NCBI RefSeq assembly: GCF_040719375.1
Contig: NZ_JBFDTP010000002.1
Coordinates: 2,480,001 to 2,544,000 of the forward strand
DNA from: Clostridium sp. AN503
GTDB lineage: Bacteria > Bacillota > Clostridia > Lachnospirales > Lachnospiraceae
Direction: 5' to 3'
Length of the DNA: 64,000 nt
This document shows positions 49,745 to 59,400 of this stretch, one piece after another (within the stretch, counting starts at the first letter, position 1; each line of letters opens with the position of its first letter). Position numbers and translations under genes: made by a program. A model generated the notes under the pieces. The model saw only the letters and a program-made list of their open reading frames with translations, was not told where the DNA came from and did not search any database.

Positions 49745-51373
49745 TCAATCCATCGGAAGCTCCGCCGCGGCAAATCCTCCGTTGTGAGTCTTCTTTGCCT
49801 CATAAAGCGCCGCATCCGCCGCTTTTGCCAGCGCAGTATAATTGTCCCCCTGTCTGGCGACAACCGCCCCCGCTGACAATGTGATAGAAGGCATATTGCG
49901 CTTCTGCGCCTCTTTCATCAAGGTGCTGTTAATATCCTCCATGATCCGTTTTGCCACCTGGTAATCATCCGTGCTGCATACAAAGATGGCAAATTCATCT
50001 CCGTGCAGGCGCGACGCAAGGTCTATGGTCCGGATACGTCCTATGATCATCTGTGCAGAAAGCTTGATGACCTCATCTCCCGCCTGGTGCCCGAAATTAT
50101 CATTCACAGCCTTAAAATGATCTCCGTCGATCATGATCAGGATCCCTGCCTCCTCCGGCTCCATGGACTCCAGCAGCTCGCCAACCCCTTTACGGAACGA
50201 CTTGAAATTCATAAGACCCGTCAGGTCATCGATCGCCGCAGCCTTTTGCGCCGCGGACAACGCGATCTCCAAACGCTTCTGTGTCTGTCCCAGTTCCACG
50301 TAGGCAGCTTTGAGTTCACGGTTTTTCTGCTCCTTGCTCACCCGCCCCAGAATATAGACCAGAAGGAGTTCCAATGCCAGAAGCGGCAAAAGCCATACCT
50401 GCACAGTAGCTTTCAGCATGGTCCATACCGGGACAAAAATAAGAAAGCGATATCCTTCTCCATTCAGAAAATATCCATAATTCTGCCTTCCATCCAGATT
50501 CACACGCATTACTTTTCTGTCATTTTCAAGAAGACTGTGCAGATCCTGGTCAAAATCCTCACGCATGGAAAGAAATGCCGAGGCCGACACCAGTTCATCC
50601 TTGAGCTTATCTGTCTTCTCGCCGACATTTACAGCAGAACGGTTCAGCTGTTCCTCCAAATCCGCCACAACCGCCCTGGCTTCATCAAGGGATGATGTGA
50701 GGCTCCCGCCCAGATAGCTCTCATTGCTGCTGCCGACAATCGTGCCATTGGCATCAAATATCATCAACTGCTCCCCGTCAAACGTTTGCAGGTCCGCCAC
50801 AAGCCGCTGGATATCCCCCATCTTGATATCATAGGCAAAAACAGTCTCCCCGTCCGGCTGGAGCTGTGAGATGGTAGAAAGGATATAATGGTTGGCATAA
50901 CTCATATAAGGAGGCGTGAATACGATCTCTCCCTTTCCCGCCACCGCATCCAGATACCAGGGGCGCTCAGTTGGGTCATACCCCGTATCCTCATACTCGG
51001 AATATGGGGTATTCCAGCTGTATAAATATCTCCCTTTATAATACATATATAAGCCATCAAAGGTATCACCCTCTATCGCCATCAGCTTCGGGTCGATTCC
51101 CTTTAAATAGTTCCAGATGTCATCCGGATCCGGCTTATTCTCAATCTCGCCTGCCATCATCTGTGCAAAAAGCTTGAAGGAATGACGGTAATTGTCCATC
51201 ACCTCCGACACATTTTCCTGGCAATCCGCCCCGTGATCAAGAAAACTCTTCTGCACATAATCTTTCTCCCTGCCTGCAATCAGCAGAATGGCCAGGATAT
51301 TAACAGCCAGAAATACAGCTGCAAAACGGAAATATCTGACCCGGTCATTTTTCTTCCCCTTTTTACTCCCCAT
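49745..51373 (-). CDS. Membrane-bound GGDEF protein with dCache-like sensor
   Basis: A 542-residue protein with helices at about 13-33 and 327-345, and a large extracytoplasmic sensor between them containing YSWNTPYSEYEDTG and WYLDAVAGKGEIVFTPPY, typical of dCache domains. The C-terminal GGDEF domain has IDGDHFKAVNDNFGH and a signature RLHGDEF, in which the first Gly of GGDEF is His. Such variants may be inactive or weak. It is separate from, and unlike, the first GGDEF protein. Confidence 0.88.
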   Translation of the reverse strand: MGSKKGKKNDRVRYFRFAAVFLAVNILAILLIAGREKDYVQKSFLDHGADCQENVSEVMDNYRHSFKLFAQMMAGEIENKPDPDDIWNYLKGIDPKLMAIEGDTFDGLYMYYKGRYLYSWNTPYSEYEDTGYDPTERPWYLDAVAGKGEIVFTPPYMSYANHYILSTISQLQPDGETVFAYDIKMGDIQRLVADLQTFDGEQLMIFDANGTIVGSSNESYLGGSLTSSLDEARAVVADLEEQLNRSAVNVGEKTDKLKDELVSASAFLSMREDFDQDLHSLLENDRKVMRVNLDGRQNYGYFLNGEGYRFLIFVPVWTMLKATVQVWLLPLLALELLLVYILGRVSKEQKNRELKAAYVELGQTQKRLEIALSAAQKAAAIDDLTGLMNFKSFRKGVGELLESMEPEEAGILIMIDGDHFKAVNDNFGHQAGDEVIKLSAQMIIGRIRTIDLASRLHGDEFAIFVCSTDDYQVAKRIMEDINSTLMKEAQKRNMPSITLSAGAVVARQGDNYTALAKAADAALYEAKKTHNGGFAAAELPMD

Positions 51374-51394
51374 GTTCTCCTCCGGATTACCGTA

Positions 51395-52288
51395 TTATAT
51401 ATCAAAAAGACTCAGCTGTTCCATCTCGTAGCCACGCTTATACGCGCAGATGATATCCTTCATCCTGTAAAGGATCCCATATTTCTCACACTCTGATGCA
51501 AACAGTTTATAAAGTGATGACGCCTGCGGGCTATGGCACTCATACTGGTTCCGGTAACGTGTCAGATACCGGTCCTTCAGTCCCTGTCCGGGAAAGAGTT
51601 CCTCCAGCCTGTCCAGATACCATTCCCGCTGGTTGTTCCTCAGGGTCATTCCAAATGCCCCAAAGATGAACCTGGCTCCTACCTCATGCGCTCTCCGCAC
51701 GATCGCCAGGACATTCTCCTCCGTGTCCTCCAGCCACGGCAGGACCGGCATCAGAAGGATGCCATGGAAGATCCCGTGACGGCTCAGCTCCTCCAGCATG
51801 GCAAAACGCTCCGAGGACACCGGCGCTCCCGGTTCTATCTTGCGTGACAGCCCGTCATCCGCCGTGGTGATCGTCACCTTGCAGAGCACCGGGGAGTGTT
51901 CCTTGATCCCCTCCAAAATATCGATGTCCCGCAAAAGCAGCGTGCTCTTTGTGGCAATCCCTATCCCAAACCCAAAGGCATCCACCAGTTCCAGCGCGTG
52001 CCGGGTCAGAAGAAGCTCCTTCTCAAAAGGATTGTACGGATCACTCATAGACCCGGTCCCCACAACCCCGGTCCTGACCTTCCGCCGCAGGTCGTCCCGG
52101 ATGACCGAAAGCGCATTCTCTTTGGCCCGCACCGTGTCAAAATCATCAATATGATAGCAATCTGAACGGCTGTCGCAGTAAATGCAGCCATGGCAGCAGC
52201 CACGGTATATATTCATATTGTAATCCATGCCGAACCATCCGTTGGATTTCGTCTTGGTCACAATGGTTTTGGCTGGTATGTATTGCAT
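51395..52288 (-). CDS. SPL-family radical SAM protein
   Basis: A 297-residue enzyme similar to spore photoproduct lyase-like proteins. The [4Fe-4S] motif CCHGCIYC (CxxxCxxC) follows YNMNIYRGC. GTGSMSDPYNPFE and TLLLRDIDIL are conserved in this group. The start at 52288 (MQYIPAKT) has GAGGAGACACCC upstream. It is monocistronic or runs into the GGDEF gene, whose start lies 22 bp after its stop. Confidence 0.88.
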   Translation of the reverse strand: MQYIPAKTIVTKTKSNGWFGMDYNMNIYRGCCHGCIYCDSRSDCYHIDDFDTVRAKENALSVIRDDLRRKVRTGVVGTGSMSDPYNPFEKELLLTRHALELVDAFGFGIGIATKSTLLLRDIDILEGIKEHSPVLCKVTITTADDGLSRKIEPGAPVSSERFAMLEELSRHGIFHGILLMPVLPWLEDTEENVLAIVRRAHEVGARFIFGAFGMTLRNNQREWYLDRLEELFPGQGLKDRYLTRYRNQYECHSPQASSLYKLFASECEKYGILYRMKDIICAYKRGYEMEQLSLFDI

Positions 52289-52530
52289 GGGTGTCTCCTC
52301 TCCAGTGCCTCCTGTCAAAAATATAGGACCCAGGCGCTCACAGAATATTTCCTGCGAATCCTCCTGCGTCTTGTATGATGCACATTCAAAAGTATTGCTC
52401 CCTTATAGTATACTGAATTTGAGTGTCAACTGCAAGTAATAAGTGTCTTTTTTATGTAAATTTATCCTATTTTTTGTAACTGCTAAAAATATTTGCAAAT
52501 AGTAAACTGTAATCTAAAGCTTTGTATAAC

Positions 52531-52560
52531 AAAACGGAACCAGTATTTCTACCGGTTCCG
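52531..52560 (-). terminator. Terminator of the FMN reductase gene
   Basis: Minus-strand CGGAACCGGTAGAAATACTGGTTCCG (26 nt, an imperfect hairpin; arms GGAACC/GGTTCC) followed by TTTTG. Confidence 0.7.
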
Positions 52561-52566
52561 TGCCTC

Positions 52567-53193
52567 TCATCTGATAAAATTGGTCTTTACCTTTTTCTCT
52601 GTCTGCGGATATGAGATCCCGGCCGCTTTGCCCGCCTCAATGCATTTGATCATCCACGCCATGTTCTGGCCGATGCCCCGCATGATCTGCAGGCCCTCCA
52701 GGTCCTGCTTCACCTCTTCCGGCGTGTTGCCGTGTACCATATTCCAGTAATTGGACGATACCACCGGCATCCTAGCTATGGTGAAGTACTTGTTGAGTAC
52801 ATCCAGGGACGCTGTCGTTCCCGCCCGTCTTGCCGATGCCACCGCTGCTCCTGGCTTGAACGCAAATGCTCCGCCGCCGGAATAGAACAGCCGGTCCAGG
52901 AACGAAAGTATCCTTCCGCTGGGATGCGCATAGTATACCGGCGTGCCGAACACAAAGCCGTCCGCTTCCAGAGCTTTTTCGTGCACCTGGTTTACCAGGT
53001 CGTCATCGAAGACGCATTTCCCAAGCTTTGCACAGGCTCCGCAGCCAATGCAGTCGCGGACCGGGTCCTTGCCAAGCTGGATGATCTCGGTTGTGATGCC
53101 TTCTTTTTCTAATGTTGCCGCTACCTCGGAGAGGGCGGTGTAAGTGCAGCCGTGCTCGTTGCCGCTGCCGTTGATGAGTAGTACTTTGGACAT
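52567..53193 (-). CDS. NADPH-dependent FMN reductase / iron-sulfur flavoprotein
   Basis: A 208-residue flavodoxin-like protein. MSKVLLINGSGNEHGCTYTAL has the FMN phosphate loop, GTPVYYAHPSG and the CIGCGACAKLGKC cluster carry further family features. The cysteines might bind an iron-sulfur cluster as in Isf proteins. The start at 53193 has AAGGAGGAACATCCAC upstream. It directly follows the pilin-like operon, 29 bp after its last stop, in the opposite sense of that operon's order: it is downstream on the same strand. Confidence 0.88.
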   Translation of the reverse strand: MSKVLLINGSGNEHGCTYTALSEVAATLEKEGITTEIIQLGKDPVRDCIGCGACAKLGKCVFDDDLVNQVHEKALEADGFVFGTPVYYAHPSGRILSFLDRLFYSGGGAFAFKPGAAVASARRAGTTASLDVLNKYFTIARMPVVSSNYWNMVHGNTPEEVKQDLEGLQIMRGIGQNMAWMIKCIEAGKAAGISYPQTEKKVKTNFIR

Positions 53194-53221
53194 GTGGATG
53201 TTCCTCCTTTTTGTAATCATA

Positions 53222-55393
53222 TTATTTTTTGTATTTGATTTTTATCTCTTCGCCGTCTTCATTTTTGAAAGAGACTTTCTCCAGTCTTTTCGGATTATCA
53301 TCTTCGTCGAATTCTATATCAATACTGTGGATCCCATTTATATACTCCTCCGATGCTCCCGCATTTTTTAAAATGTACTCCAGGAATATCCGCCTGTCTT
53401 TTTCATTTGATATATCGTCTTCCTTGATCTCAATGATATTGTCCTTATCTATTCCCTCCTGCCCAACCAGTTTTTCCTGTAATGTTTTCTCAAAATCTTC
53501 CCTGTTGGTTCCACCTGCCACTGCATACTTTTCTCCATCTAATTCAAATATCTTATATGCGCCGGTCAGGTACTTCTCTCCCCAAATTTCAATCTTATTC
53601 CATCCTTCGTTAAAGAACCGGAATATATCCTGTGCGATCTGATTTTCAAGATTGGTTGGTTCTCGTTCCGTTTTAGCCTCAATCTCAATCTCGATATTGG
53701 AACCTGCCGGATGAAACGGAGCATCATTGCCCCCTTCATTCATGGTGTATTCAAATGTATATTGACACCCTTCCACATGATCAAGCTTCAAAGATGCAGA
53801 CCATACTTTTGGCGAATAACCTGAAAAGGTTTTTGGACTCAACCATATCGTATCACCGTATTTTCCACTGGCAAGCGTATCCTTCGCCAATAAAATATCA
53901 CCACATTTGTAGTAAATCGTATATGGCACGTCAACTGGATCACAGGGTATTCTAACTTCGTACCGTTTTGAATCTCCCCATCCACCTGCAGTTAGCTGGC
54001 ATTTCCCATCTTTAAGAATAACACCATTATAATTCTTTTCCTCTACTTTATAACCATACAGCTTATCATACGGCACATCAAGAATTACCGTTTCATCAGT
54101 CCGGATACTCCCCTGCAGAACAGCCAAATCCTCACCACCTGTTCTATAGAAAACGATTCTATAGTTATTTACAAATGGCTCATAATAAAAGACGTATTCG
54201 TAATTATCTTTTGTGTATTCCGTCTCGACCCACCACTGTCCGTTAAGATTATATCCATCTATATCTACTGCCTCAAAAGTTATCTTATCACCGTAATTTG
54301 CGGAAATGACCCTTTTCTCCCTTATCTCCTTCCCCGTATAGGCAGATTTATAATAGATAGTGAATCCTACAGCTGATTCTTCTGCTCTATTATAATACAA
54401 TGCAAAACGATTGTCTTTCTCTGTCATGATTTCTTCACGAATGGTTATCCCCAGCAGATAATCATATGAATCATCTTCATTAAATATATATCCGTCTATA
54501 TCTGGAATTTCATCCGGTTTAAGGTATTTCTTTTCGTTTGGATATGCAAGTCCAACATTATCGTTCTGGTATATCACCTGATTGCCATAGTAACATATTA
54601 CCCCATATGGGATTGTCGGTTCCTCAGTACCACCGCCGCCTCCGCTCCCATCATACTTGATCACAAAATGTTCTGCTTCCACCGGCGGCGTATCTTCCGG
54701 CATTCCAAACTTGTCCGGACGAACCCCCAGATATTTTTTAACCTGTTCCAGCTTATAATTATAGCACTCCGCATACCGGGAAGACCGGTAAGTGAAGCCT
54801 GTCCGGTCATTGTGGATTTCCAGATCAATACGGATCACATTGGGATGATTCTCCGGGTCTTCTCTTGAAAAGGTCAGTCCGCCTTCCGTAATGCGATAGC
54901 CCATATAAACGCCATTATCAAAATGCCAGTTCATCTCCGGAACTGTTTTTGAAGCACCGGTAATCGCAGCTCCCACCTCGCCCCGGACCGTCTCATAATA
55001 CCGCAGGCACAAAGCGCCGTCCGGCTCCGCATAGATTGCCAGAGGACTTTTACTACGGTTCCACATGGTGATCCACTCAGAACCAGAGCCAAAATCCATG
55101 TTCCCGTCTTTTCCCAGCCAGATGTAATATCCTCCGTGATCAGACGCAACATCACCCTGCATATGGGGCTGCTTTGCAGCTGAGATTTCACCAGCTATCT
55201 TATCCAGGAGGATATCACTGACAGTAACCGCGCTGGATACAGACTGCATCCGCGTAAACAGCCTGAGGCTGGATGTCAGCACAAAAGATGCCGCGGTCAT
55301 GAAAAGACCGATCAATGCAAAGGCTACGATCAGTTCCACCAATGTGATACCAGATTTTTCCTTCCACACCTTAGACCACCGCTGTCTCCACAT
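53222..55393 (-). CDS. PilW/GspJ-like pilin with long MucBP-like repeat extension
   Basis: A 723-residue protein. The type III prepilin signal is SGITLVELIVAFALIGLFM (residues 14-32) with the cleavage Gly and Glu5 present. The first 220 residues look like a PilW/GspJ pseudopilin. The remaining 500 contain about four related beta modules, each opening like YTIYYK or ALYYNR and having GYKVEEK or GYSPKVW-like turns, resembling MucBP/bacterial Ig repeats. Last gene of the operon, 52 bp after the PilV-like gene, with GGGAGG eight bases upstream. Confidence 0.82.
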   Translation of the reverse strand: MWRQRWSKVWKEKSGITLVELIVAFALIGLFMTAASFVLTSSLRLFTRMQSVSSAVTVSDILLDKIAGEISAAKQPHMQGDVASDHGGYYIWLGKDGNMDFGSGSEWITMWNRSKSPLAIYAEPDGALCLRYYETVRGEVGAAITGASKTVPEMNWHFDNGVYMGYRITEGGLTFSREDPENHPNVIRIDLEIHNDRTGFTYRSSRYAECYNYKLEQVKKYLGVRPDKFGMPEDTPPVEAEHFVIKYDGSGGGGGTEEPTIPYGVICYYGNQVIYQNDNVGLAYPNEKKYLKPDEIPDIDGYIFNEDDSYDYLLGITIREEIMTEKDNRFALYYNRAEESAVGFTIYYKSAYTGKEIREKRVISANYGDKITFEAVDIDGYNLNGQWWVETEYTKDNYEYVFYYEPFVNNYRIVFYRTGGEDLAVLQGSIRTDETVILDVPYDKLYGYKVEEKNYNGVILKDGKCQLTAGGWGDSKRYEVRIPCDPVDVPYTIYYKCGDILLAKDTLASGKYGDTIWLSPKTFSGYSPKVWSASLKLDHVEGCQYTFEYTMNEGGNDAPFHPAGSNIEIEIEAKTEREPTNLENQIAQDIFRFFNEGWNKIEIWGEKYLTGAYKIFELDGEKYAVAGGTNREDFEKTLQEKLVGQEGIDKDNIIEIKEDDISNEKDRRIFLEYILKNAGASEEYINGIHSIDIEFDEDDNPKRLEKVSFKNEDGEEIKIKYKK

Positions 55394-55445
55394 GCCATCC
55401 GCCTCCCTTCGTCATGATTTCATATTTCTCGTTTCTGGACTGCTT

Positions 55446-55811
55446 TCACGGCTTTACTGCATTCTCTACCTCATACAATCGGATCTCTGAACTTCCTCCA
55501 GCCACACTTTTCGTATGGGTTCTAACCTTCGCCTGTACCTCAAAGCCATCTCCGGTATCCGCCCCGTCCTTGGTCACCCGCTTAAACTTAAGCACGGTTG
55601 CGTCTTCGCTGACCGAATCAGCCTTTTCCAGAAAATAGTCGCCTGCCAGCTGATGATATTTCACCATCGTGTCTGTAGACCGGTTCATCATCCTCCCTGC
55701 CAGTCCCATAGCCTGGGAAAATATTCCCATGAACAGCACCAGGATCACAAATGCAACCATTACTTCCACCATAGTGGTTCCGCTGGTCGTACTTTTGTTT
55801 TCCTTCATCAT
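55446..55811 (-). CDS. PilV/GspI-like pilin
   Basis: A 121-residue pilin-like protein. The prepilin signal is SGTTMVEVMVAFVILVLFM with Gly at the cut site and Glu5, followed by a small mixed domain. Its size and place suggest a minor pilin of the GspI/PilV type. The start at 55811 overlaps the stop of the preceding gene in the ATGA manner. An ATG at 55808 is equally possible. Confidence 0.82.
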   Translation of the reverse strand: MMKENKSTTSGTTMVEVMVAFVILVLFMGIFSQAMGLAGRMMNRSTDTMVKYHQLAGDYFLEKADSVSEDATVLKFKRVTKDGADTGDGFEVQAKVRTHTKSVAGGSSEIRLYEVENAVKP

Positions 55812-56437
55812 ACTTCCCCGCCTTCCCACACATTTTCGTCAAAAGCCCATTCCCAGGAATAGTCTTCATTGACTAGATCAAGCTTGATGTTTTGCGGCCT
55901 ATAGGTACTTATAATTGTACTTGCCTCCTCCCCAACCATGCAGGTCACCTTAACATACAAGGTTACTTCATTGAATTTCTCACTGCGAACAACAACATCA
56001 TCAGTCACTACACGATCCTGTTCTTCCGCCTGAGTCCAGTACATCTGAACCATGGTTTTTGTGGAAGGCATATATTCATTTACCAATTCATAATTGTAAA
56101 CGCCCTTTGCATCAATCCGAATTTGCTCAATTGTATTGGCGTCACTGTGATACTGAACCCAATCTTCAGAAAACACCGTGTGCAGCTTTCCTGCCAGAGT
56201 ATCTGTCGGACCACCTTTCTTTGGCTCCGTGGCATAATTCCCATATGTTAAGATCTCATCCCGAAGCGCTTCGGACACAGAAACTGCTGCAATCCGGCAC
56301 TGCTCCTTCTGATTGGAACGGTTTGCATTCATAGCCAAGACGGATGCGGTCAGAAGCAATGCCAGGCTTAATGCCATAACAAAGATCATCACACACATGA
56401 CCAGTATCATTGCAGAGCCTTCCTGCCTTTTCTTCAT
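55808..56437 (-). CDS. PilX/GspK-like pilin lacking Glu5
   Basis: A 209-residue protein with KKRQEGSAMILVMCVMIFVMALSLALLL at the N-terminus (residues 2-29). The basic leader and Gly cut site are there, but the residue at mature position 5 is not Glu. Loss of Glu5 is the hallmark of GspK/PilX, which cap the pseudopilus tip. Its C-terminal domain has TYGNYATEPKK and VNEYMPSTKT. The start at 56437 has GAAGGAGGTGCGGTT upstream. It begins 56 bp after the giant gene. Confidence 0.8.
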   Translation of the reverse strand: MKKRQEGSAMILVMCVMIFVMALSLALLLTASVLAMNANRSNQKEQCRIAAVSVSEALRDEILTYGNYATEPKKGGPTDTLAGKLHTVFSEDWVQYHSDANTIEQIRIDAKGVYNYELVNEYMPSTKTMVQMYWTQAEEQDRVVTDDVVVRSEKFNEVTLYVKVTCMVGEEASTIISTYRPQNIKLDLVNEDYSWEWAFDENVWEGGEV

Positions 56438-56493
56438 AACCGCACCTCCTTCTACGTTTTTATTGTTTTTTACATTATTTCGCATTGCTTCTG

Positions 56494-59400
56494 TCACTGG
56501 GTCAAATTGTTGCGCAGTTCCCCATCCTCTGAATCCGCTTCTGTTCCAGCCTCTTCTTCATCCCGGTAAGAATGCAGGATCGCAAACCATTCCTGCTCCG
56601 GCAGTTCATAATAAGGGCTGACCACAGTCGGATACACGGAAATCTGTTCCGTGTTATAGAGACCGCCGTCGTAATAATACTCCGAATTCTGATACTGCTC
56701 CGCCGCATTCCCTTTCAACTGTCCTATGGCTGCATCCGGCAGGGTCAGGATGAATTTGAGTCCATCCTTCTTTTCTTCCACGCGCAGTGTGCAGTTCAGG
56801 ATCAGGATTCCCGGCTGATCCATCACAGAGGATGTTGCCAGGGACGGAATCCTGTTTTGCGCTGCATCGGACGGAGTCGCATTGCTGTCCGTAGCTCTCT
56901 CCGGTGCCGCATCGGATGGAGAAGCTGTCGGGACGTCCGATGTAAACGGAATCATATCCCCCTCCAGGTCGTATGCCACGGAGTACAGGAGCCTCCCTTC
57001 AGCCGTCATATACTCTTTTAATCCTTCAAACCTGCCAAATTCATCTCTGGTCAGATCTAACTCCAGCGAATAATCCTCTGCCATATTTCCACCACGAACA
57101 GTCAGTTCATATCCGGCCGTCTTCGTATCCTTGTACCGGTAGAACCACTCAACCTGCCTCTGTCGGGCTGTTACCTTACGGGTCAGCACACTCCGGCTCC
57201 TGCCGTTTACTGTTGTTTCACAAACGATCGGCTCGGACGTATACTGTGCAAGTGAAACCACCGTTACCGGTGTTACCGGCGGGAGAACAAGCTCATAAGT
57301 TTCCTCCGAGAACCTGCAAAGACCGCCCTCATACCTGCCGCTGCTCCCTTTCTTTAAGCTGATTATGCTGGCAAAGTTCAGTTTTACCGTCCGCTCGGTA
57401 TCCGCTGCCAGTTCAATGGGGAGCCAGACATTCTCCACATACTCGCTCTTACTGGTCTTACTGTTATACGGAACGCTGTAGATCCCTAAAAGATTGTCGT
57501 CCTCATCCGTTACGCGCACAAGATATCTTGTTGTGCCGCTAAAATCATCCTCCAGCTCATAAGCAAATCCTGTGTAATTTGATTCTTTCACCAATTCACC
57601 GTCAATTCCGGCGCCCAGTCCTGGCTCATCAGAACCGTCTGCCGCCATCTCAGGCATTGGTATCGCTTCTGATATTACCGTAAGCTTGTTATCCGTCCTG
57701 CCCGCTGCTGCCCAGTCGGAATCATAATAAATCTGATCACTCACACCGCTGGAGCCGGGTTCATTTTCTGCCAGTGACTGGATCAGGATCTGCTCTGTAT
57801 ATTCCAGACTCACACCTTCCGGAAGTTCGATCTCACCCCCTGACGTTTCGTCAATGGATTCTGAATCCGGCAAGACAAGTGAAATCACATTCTTACCCGT
57901 CTTCTCATCCCGCGCTGCCTTTATATACGCCTCTACCTGCAATGTATATCTGCCGTCGTCGGTCTCTACGACAGGTATGATTTTTTTGTATGGAAGCGCT
58001 GCCGGGTCTCCTCCGATTGTCAGATGGATACTTTGTACCTCTGCCGTCCCGTCATCTCCATCAGCCGCAACCGCGTCTGAAAGTTCGGATGACTGGTATT
58101 CCACCGTGTAGCCGTTTCCGTCATCATCCAGCACCAGCTTCATCTGAATCACATCAGATGCCACCATTTCCGCATTCGATGGGGAAGCCGTCCGCTCTGC
58201 AGTCTGAGGTGTCTGGATCAGATTGATCTGGTAGTCGTCCGCATAGTCCACCGTAGTAAAGGTCACCACATTCTGTACTGCTGTCACAGAATACCGGCTG
58301 TCAGGCTGTCCATTCATCAATAAATGATACTCGTGATTCTCTGTTCCTACGGATTCTTCCAGTTTCACCGGTTCTACCTGAACTGCCGGAAGCTGGAACA
58401 GACGGTATGGCTCTACCTTTGTGTGGTTCTTGATTGACGTCCCGTCAAAATATTCCATATCCACATCATCTTCTGTCCACAGAGAACTGATACTGTTGTC
58501 GGAAACGCCTCTTAAGATCACCCGAAGCCATTTACCTGCATATTCCGCAGGAATGCCCGTCACCTTATAGATGCAGTCGTCCGTCTGCTCACTCATATAT
58601 GTGCGGTTTTCATCGCTCTTCTTCGGCAGGCCCTGGATCTCGCCTACAGGATTTTTATTATTCTCCGCATCCGACCGTGTCTCAAATACCTGAAGCGCGA
58701 TCTGATACTTCACTCCGGTACGCCGCTCCATGTGCAGGGTGATACAGCCCTTTTCAAATTCCCCGACACTTACCAGCGTTTTTATGTCAGCAGTCATATT
58801 GGGCGAAGAGTCGCTGTCACTGCCCATATCCGGCGCCTCCAGGCGGATCGGAATATCGGTCTCCAGCGCTGCGCTGGTGATACCGTCCCGATAGGTATTC
58901 TTATCCGCTCTGGCAATGGCGGTAACTGTGATACTGATCTTCTCACCCTGGTAAAAGTATTTGTCCCCATCAGCAGATGCGACCGGTTTTGAAAAATCCA
59001 GATACATTGAACTGGCTGCCATATCATATTCCGGTGTATAACCTGTATAAACAGTCCCCGAAGTCTTACCGGCAACCACAACTTCATAGTGCCGGAACGC
59101 CTCTTTCTGGTCTGCCTTTTCCTGCGCAGTCAGGTTCATCCTGTCAATCCCGGTCCAATTGATCACATACTCCAGGCCATCCTTCTGGATCTCGCCATCC
59201 ACAGTCCTGTTGGAGATCGAAGGCTTGCCGATCGTTGCCAGGCGTTTCCGCAAAGGATATTCCTTTGTATAGGTAGCCGGGAACTTATTTGTGATTCCGC
59301 CGGTACCGGTCTCTCCCAGACGGGTCAAGGTCACGCGTACTGAATCATAGGACCAGTTTGCTGAATTTGCTGTCCACGTATTGTACTCCGCCCTGTTCTC

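Noticed and set aside
49397..49787. Short plus-strand frames in the ABC-F leader
   Set aside because: No ribosome binding sites, odd composition, and they are on the opposite strand from all local genes.
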